From CAYRUP01 sp964427485 (GTDB lineage: Bacteria > Pseudomonadota > Gammaproteobacteria > DSM-16500), in the NCBI GenBank assembly GCA_964427485.1, contig CAYRUP010000077.1:1-9439 (forward strand): a stretch of 9,439 nucleotides of DNA, written 5' to 3'. Below, piece by piece: positions 5,921 through 9,439 of this stretch (position 1 is the stretch's first letter; each line of letters opens with the position of its first letter). The notes below the pieces were generated by a model. It searched no databases and was not told where the DNA came from. It saw only the letters and a program-made list of their open reading frames with translations. The translations under genes and the position numbers were made by a program.

Positions 5921-7192
5921 ATGAAGCGACTAATTCAAACAATCAATAAGCCTGTAGAGGCGCATATTCATATACCGGGTTCAAAGAGTATAACGAACCG
6001 GGCATTACTCATGGCGGCATTAGCGGATGGTGTTTCCGAAATATCAGATATTTTAGTCAGTGACGATACCATCGCTTTTATTGATGCTTTGCGTCAGTTA
6101 GGTGTCATGATTCAATTCGATGAAACCACTCAAACCTGCATTGTGGGTGGTTGTACGGGCCGTTTTCCTAAAACAGAAGCCATGATTTGGTGTAGAGAAG
6201 CGGGCACTGTCGCACGGTTTTTATTGGCTGCGTGTGCATCTTCTGCGGGAAAATACACCTTCGATGGTTCGGAACGTTTGCGAGAACGTCCCATCGAATC
6301 ATTGCTTAAAACACTCTGTCGCTTAGGCGCGAATGTTATTCCTAAAAACGCTAATAAAATGCCATTTACACTTGTTGGAAGTGAAGGATTGCAAGGCGGC
6401 GAAATTGAATTAGATGCAGCCGAAAGCGGGCAATTTGTTTCTGCGTTGTTGATGGCGGCTCCCTATGCTCAATCGCCCATGTTGATAACAGCGAATCATT
6501 TAGCGAGCTCTTCTTTTGTCGATATGACGTGTGCAATGATGGCAGAGTTTGGTGTGTTAGTACGTCGTATGCATCAGGAACGTTTTTTGATTCCCGTACC
6601 ACAGCGTTATATCGCACGGGATTATGTGGTTGAACCTGATCTTACCACAGCCTCTTATTTTTTTGCGGCTGCGGCAGTGACGGGCGGCCGGGTGACTATA
6701 CAACCGATAGACGTCAAAAAATCCAAACAAGGTGATATTCAATTTCTCACGATTTTGCAAAAAATGGGATGTCAAATTGTTGAAAAACCCACAGGTTTAT
6801 CGGTTAAAGGCACAAACGAATTGCAAGGCGTTAACGTCGACATGCGTAAAGGTGCGGATACTTTTATGACATTAGCAGCCATAGCACCGTTTGCAAAAAC
6901 GCCTACTACGATTACCAATATTAGACACACGCGATTGCAAGAATCCGATCGCGTTTCAGTGATGCGTAATGAATTAGAAAAATTAAATGTTAAAGTTGAA
7001 GAAGGCCCAGATTGGTTACGCATCTATCCTAGCGAACCTCGTGCAGGCAGCATTGATGCACACAATGATCATCGCATTGCAATGTCATTTTCAATTATCG
7101 GTTTACGCGTAGCAGGTATCGAAATTGATGGCGCTGAATGCGTGGCAAAGACGTGTCCGGAATTTTTTATGTTATGGGATAAACTTTCGTAA
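5921..7192 (+). CDS. aroA: 3-phosphoshikimate 1-carboxyvinyltransferase (EPSP synthase)
   Basis: This is the sixth step of the shikimate pathway: shikimate-3-phosphate plus PEP gives EPSP and phosphate, in the cytoplasm. It has 423 residues, the normal family length. Catalytic and binding positions are recognisable and nearly match E. coli numbering: PGSKS (19-23, K22), R27, the AGT loop REAGTVARF (92-100), RERPI (121-125), SGQ (169-171), D313, E341, R344, NDHR (382-385) and K410. Two positions differ from the enteric form: the AGT loop ends in Phe100 where E. coli has Pro101, and Gln340 replaces Lys340. The loop is nearer the AGTVxRF type I recall from actinobacteria. The frame is open from 5879, but the extended -10 box there and homology at MKRLIQTINKPVEAHIHIPG favour ATG 5921. 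The Shine-Dalgarno is weak (TAGGG, 5905-5909). The stop overlaps the next start by one base (TAATG), so the downstream membrane genes are probably cotranscribed. Confidence 0.95.
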   Translation: MKRLIQTINKPVEAHIHIPGSKSITNRALLMAALADGVSEISDILVSDDTIAFIDALRQLGVMIQFDETTQTCIVGGCTGRFPKTEAMIWCREAGTVARFLLAACASSAGKYTFDGSERLRERPIESLLKTLCRLGANVIPKNANKMPFTLVGSEGLQGGEIELDAAESGQFVSALLMAAPYAQSPMLITANHLASSSFVDMTCAMMAEFGVLVRRMHQERFLIPVPQRYIARDYVVEPDLTTASYFFAAAAVTGGRVTIQPIDVKKSKQGDIQFLTILQKMGCQIVEKPTGLSVKGTNELQGVNVDMRKGADTFMTLAAIAPFAKTPTTITNIRHTRLQESDRVSVMRNELEKLNVKVEEGPDWLRIYPSEPRAGSIDAHNDHRIAMSFSIIGLRVAGIEIDGAECVAKTCPEFFMLWDKLS

Positions 7193-7641
7193 TGCTTTTC
7201 ATGATTAAATTTTTACATGTACTTTGCGGCGTCGTTTTTTTTGGTATAACAATTGCTACATTTTTTTATCTTGCGCGGAGTATCCATAAACAAGATCGCT
7301 CGCTAATCGATTACTCAATCAAAGCCAGTTATTTTGGAGACGCGCTTATTTTGTTATGCGTAGGCGTGCAACTTTTTACATCGACAAAATTAGTTTCCGC
7401 AGGGCATTTTACTTTAGGCGTACCATGGATTTTTATCGCCTATCATGCTTTTGGTCTGCTCATTATATTGTGGCTATTAACTATCATTATTAAAAAATTT
7501 TATTTTGCAAAAGCAGATATTGGGAATTACATGCTGAAAAGTTTTTATGTTTTAAATAGTGCAATGATTTTAATTTTTATCGTTATTATTCACGATGCCG
7601 TAACGCAAAGCACGGTGTTGGATTTTTTATTTAGGAAATAA
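7192..7641 (+). CDS. DUF2269-family integral membrane protein (first copy)
   Basis: The protein has 149 residues and four predicted membrane helices (about 5-27, 46-63, 78-102 and 117-134), with little soluble sequence. Helix 1 has the pattern K-x-LH then FG, T and FY (K6, H9, F17-G18, T23, F25-Y26), and an Asp (D50) lies near the start of helix 2. The same pattern is found in the protein at 8930-9400, so the two are likely paralogues. This is characteristic of DUF2269, a family of predicted integral membrane proteins without known function. The start overlaps the aroA stop by one base; ATG 7201, three codons later, is possible. The SDR-DoxX gene follows after 2 bases. The family call rests on pattern and context. 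Confidence 0.72.
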   Translation: MLFMIKFLHVLCGVVFFGITIATFFYLARSIHKQDRSLIDYSIKASYFGDALILLCVGVQLFTSTKLVSAGHFTLGVPWIFIAYHAFGLLIILWLLTIIIKKFYFAKADIGNYMLKSFYVLNSAMILIFIVIIHDAVTQSTVLDFLFRK

Positions 7642-7643
7642 TC

Positions 7644-8930
7644 ATGCGTATTTTGATAACAGGCGCCAATGGTTTTATAGCGCGAGAAATCATTACTAAA
7701 TTAACCAGAGCAGGCCACGAAATTATTGCTTGTGTACACAGTAAAATTCTCACAAATATTCCCTATGCGCGCGTTTTTAAAGCCGATTTTAAGGAAGCAA
7801 TCATATCGAAATATTGGTTACAACACTTAGAAAATGTGGATGTTGTTATCAATTGCGTTGGGGTATTTCAAACAGTGAAACAAAAAACCATGTGGAATAT
7901 TCATTACGCAGCACCCAAAGCCTTGTTTGAAGCGTGTGTGGAAAAAGGAATAAAAAAAATTATTCAAATTTCTGCATTAGGTGTAGATAAAGCGGATGTG
8001 CCTTATGCAAAAAGTAAATTAGCCATTGATAACTATTTAAAATCGTTGGATATTGACTCAACCATCATTCGTCCCGGTTTAGTCTATGGGAGTGGTTCTT
8101 ATGGAGGCACTTCTTTATTTCGTGGGCTTGTGGGTTTTCCTTTTGTTATTCCTTTGCCAGGCCAAGGCCGCCAATTGCAACAACCTATTCATGTGGATGA
8201 TTTAGCGTTCATTGTTGAAAAAGCATTGACTCTTCCAGGTAAGCAATTGATTTGTGCGGTGGGTGAAGAGCAGCTTTCTTTGAAAAATTTACTCATTAAA
8301 TTACGTGCTTGGCTTGGATTTGGCAAAGCTTGGGTCATTGGCGTGCCTGAGATAATAATTAAGTTAGCCGCAAAAATTGGCAATTGCATACCGAATTCTC
8401 CCTTGAGTGAGACGGGTATAAAAATGTTGGCGTTTGACAACGTAGCAAGTGAAGCTGAGTATAAAAATTTAGAAAATATGACGCAAATGAAGCCGCGCAG
8501 TTTCACGGAGGGATTGAATGGTATGGTCAGTAGCGTGCAAGATCGTTGGCATGCCAGGTTATTTTTTTTAAGACCTTTGTTACGTCTCTGTATTGCTTTT
8601 TTATGGTTATTTTCTGGGATTTGTAGTTTATTACCGGATGTGAGGCCATTCAGTTTTGATTTAATGACACAAGCAAAAATTCCACTGACTCTGCAGCCTC
8701 TGATTTTGTATTCGGCGAGTGTGATTGATATTTTATTGGGTCTCGCTACTTTATGTAATTACCGATTGTTGGCGGTTGGGTCGCTGCAATGTATTTTTAT
8801 TTTGTTCTACACAACCATCATTTCTTTTTTTCTGCCGAGTTATTGGTTACATCCTTTTGCGCCCGTCGCAAAAAATATTCCATTGCTGATTGCAACCCTG
8901 ATTATGATGGCATTGGAGAGTGAGCGCTAA
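7644..8930 (+). CDS. NAD(P)-binding SDR/epimerase-like oxidoreductase fused to a DoxX-like membrane domain
   Basis: The protein has 428 residues and two domains. Residues 1-about 290 form an atypical extended SDR. The nucleotide loop GANGFIA (7-13) has Ala for the third Gly. A Ser sits in QISALGVD (S110), and the catalytic Tyr and Lys are Y121 and K125 in YAKSK. IIRPGLVYGSG (141-151) and PIHVDDLA (181-188) are typical NAD-dependent epimerase/NmrA-like segments. Residues about 305-425 carry four hydrophobic helices with IDILLGLATL (361-370) and HPFAPVAKNIPLL (403-415), a DoxX-like signature. The SDR domain would face the cytoplasm, held at the membrane. AGGAA at 7633-7637 supports ATG 7644. 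The gene sits 2 bases after one DUF2269 gene and overlaps the next by one base. The substrate is unknown; a redox role at the membrane is inference. This fusion occurs elsewhere in proteobacteria. Confidence 0.85.
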   Translation: MRILITGANGFIAREIITKLTRAGHEIIACVHSKILTNIPYARVFKADFKEAIISKYWLQHLENVDVVINCVGVFQTVKQKTMWNIHYAAPKALFEACVEKGIKKIIQISALGVDKADVPYAKSKLAIDNYLKSLDIDSTIIRPGLVYGSGSYGGTSLFRGLVGFPFVIPLPGQGRQLQQPIHVDDLAFIVEKALTLPGKQLICAVGEEQLSLKNLLIKLRAWLGFGKAWVIGVPEIIIKLAAKIGNCIPNSPLSETGIKMLAFDNVASEAEYKNLENMTQMKPRSFTEGLNGMVSSVQDRWHARLFFLRPLLRLCIAFLWLFSGICSLLPDVRPFSFDLMTQAKIPLTLQPLILYSASVIDILLGLATLCNYRLLAVGSLQCIFILFYTTIISFFLPSYWLHPFAPVAKNIPLLIATLIMMALESER

Positions 8931-9400
8931 TGTTATATGCATGGATTAAGATACTTCATATCATGAGTGCAGCCGTTTTATTTGGTACGGGATTGGGAAC
9001 GGCTTTTTATATGTTTTATGTGAATCAACAAAACAATGCGCTGCTCATTGCCAAAGCAACTTCAGCTGTTGTAATAGCGGATTGGTTTTTTACCGCAACA
9101 TCGGGCGTCGTGCAAGCGATCACTGGATTTAGTTTAGTTTATTTGAAAGGCTATTCATTGCTAAGTTTATGGGTGTTAGGATCTATATTGGGTTATATAG
9201 TTGCGGGCGTTTGTTGGTTGCCTGTTGTTTGGTTACAAATGAAATGTCGTGATTTAGCATTTTCTGCAGCAGTAAATAAAACGCCTTTATCGAGGGAATA
9301 TCAACGTTATTTTAAAATTTGGTCTCTATTGGGAATCCCAGCTTTTTTGGCTTTAATCGCGGTTTTTTATTTGATGGTGAATAAGCCGGAACAATTATAA
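8930..9400 (+). CDS. DUF2269-family integral membrane protein (second copy)
   Basis: The protein has 156 residues and four predicted membrane helices (about 6-30, 44-70, 80-103 and 129-149). Helix 1 reads ILHIMSAAVLFGTGLGTAFY (8-27), a closer match to the DUF2269 pattern than the first copy, and D51 precedes W52 near the start of helix 2. A basic loop lies between helices 3 and 4 (RDLAFSAAVNKTPLSREYQR, 107-126). It has no known function. Its ATG overlaps the SDR-DoxX stop by one base (TAATG), the same junction as aroA to the first copy, so translation is probably coupled. A hairpin 20 bases after the stop is the likely operon end. Confidence 0.75.
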   Translation: MLYAWIKILHIMSAAVLFGTGLGTAFYMFYVNQQNNALLIAKATSAVVIADWFFTATSGVVQAITGFSLVYLKGYSLLSLWVLGSILGYIVAGVCWLPVVWLQMKCRDLAFSAAVNKTPLSREYQRYFKIWSLLGIPAFLALIAVFYLMVNKPEQL

Positions 9401-9420
9401 CCAAAATATTGCTTAGAAAG

Positions 9421-9439
9421 CCTTCCCAGCAGGGGAAGG
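9421..9439 (+). terminator. Probable intrinsic terminator hairpin cut by the window end
   Basis: CCTTCCC (9421-9427) and GGGAAGG (9433-9439) form a perfect 7-base-pair stem with loop AGCAG, 20 bases after the stop of the last gene. The bases just before it (AGAAAG) would extend the stem if CTTT followed, but the window stops here. The U-tract that would confirm a terminator therefore cannot be seen. Confidence 0.55.

Noticed and set aside
6366..7023. Three minus-strand open frames antisense to aroA
   Set aside because: They overlap one another and the conserved aroA active-site coding region, and show no domain.
8189..8506. Minus-strand open frame antisense to the SDR-DoxX gene
   Set aside because: It is contained in a gene with clear domain motifs and has no support of its own.

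Overview
The window reads as a chromosomal segment of a gammaproteobacterium with AT-leaning coding DNA. Gene styles (a caa3-type CoxB with a fused cytochrome c domain, a short S49 peptidase, a head-GIN lipoprotein, a TPR-methyltransferase fusion) fit Legionellales such as Legionella, Coxiella or Aquicella. That placement is inferred from protein character, not from a marker gene. I see no tRNA, rRNA, CRISPR array, transposase or phage gene.

Layout. (1) Bases 1-103 are an odd, GC-richer edge with homopolymer runs and a 14-base palindrome, where coxA would be expected. (2) coxB (-) and an sppA-type peptidase (+) diverge from a very short shared promoter region. (3) A palindromic repeat at 2302-2377 is followed by two divergently transcribed lipoprotein genes, a large head-GIN (DUF2807-like) protein (-) and a small Cys-tailed lipoprotein (+). 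A second, same-orientation copy of the repeat follows at 4220-4263. (4) A TPR-methyltransferase fusion (-) diverges from aroA (+). (5) aroA leads a tightly packed run on the + strand: aroA, a DUF2269 membrane protein, an SDR-DoxX fusion, and a second DUF2269 membrane protein. It ends in a hairpin at the window edge.

How the parts work together. coxB belongs to the aerobic terminal oxidase, SppA to membrane-protein and signal-peptide turnover, and AroA to the shikimate pathway. The least understood unit is the membrane module downstream of aroA. There, a Rossmann oxidoreductase is tethered to the membrane by a DoxX-like domain and sits between two four-helix DUF2269 proteins, with one-base stop/start overlaps or a 2-base gap joining the genes. 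The lipoprotein pair bracketed by direct copies of one palindromic repeat is the most cassette-like region. All intergenic gaps are under 150 bases.
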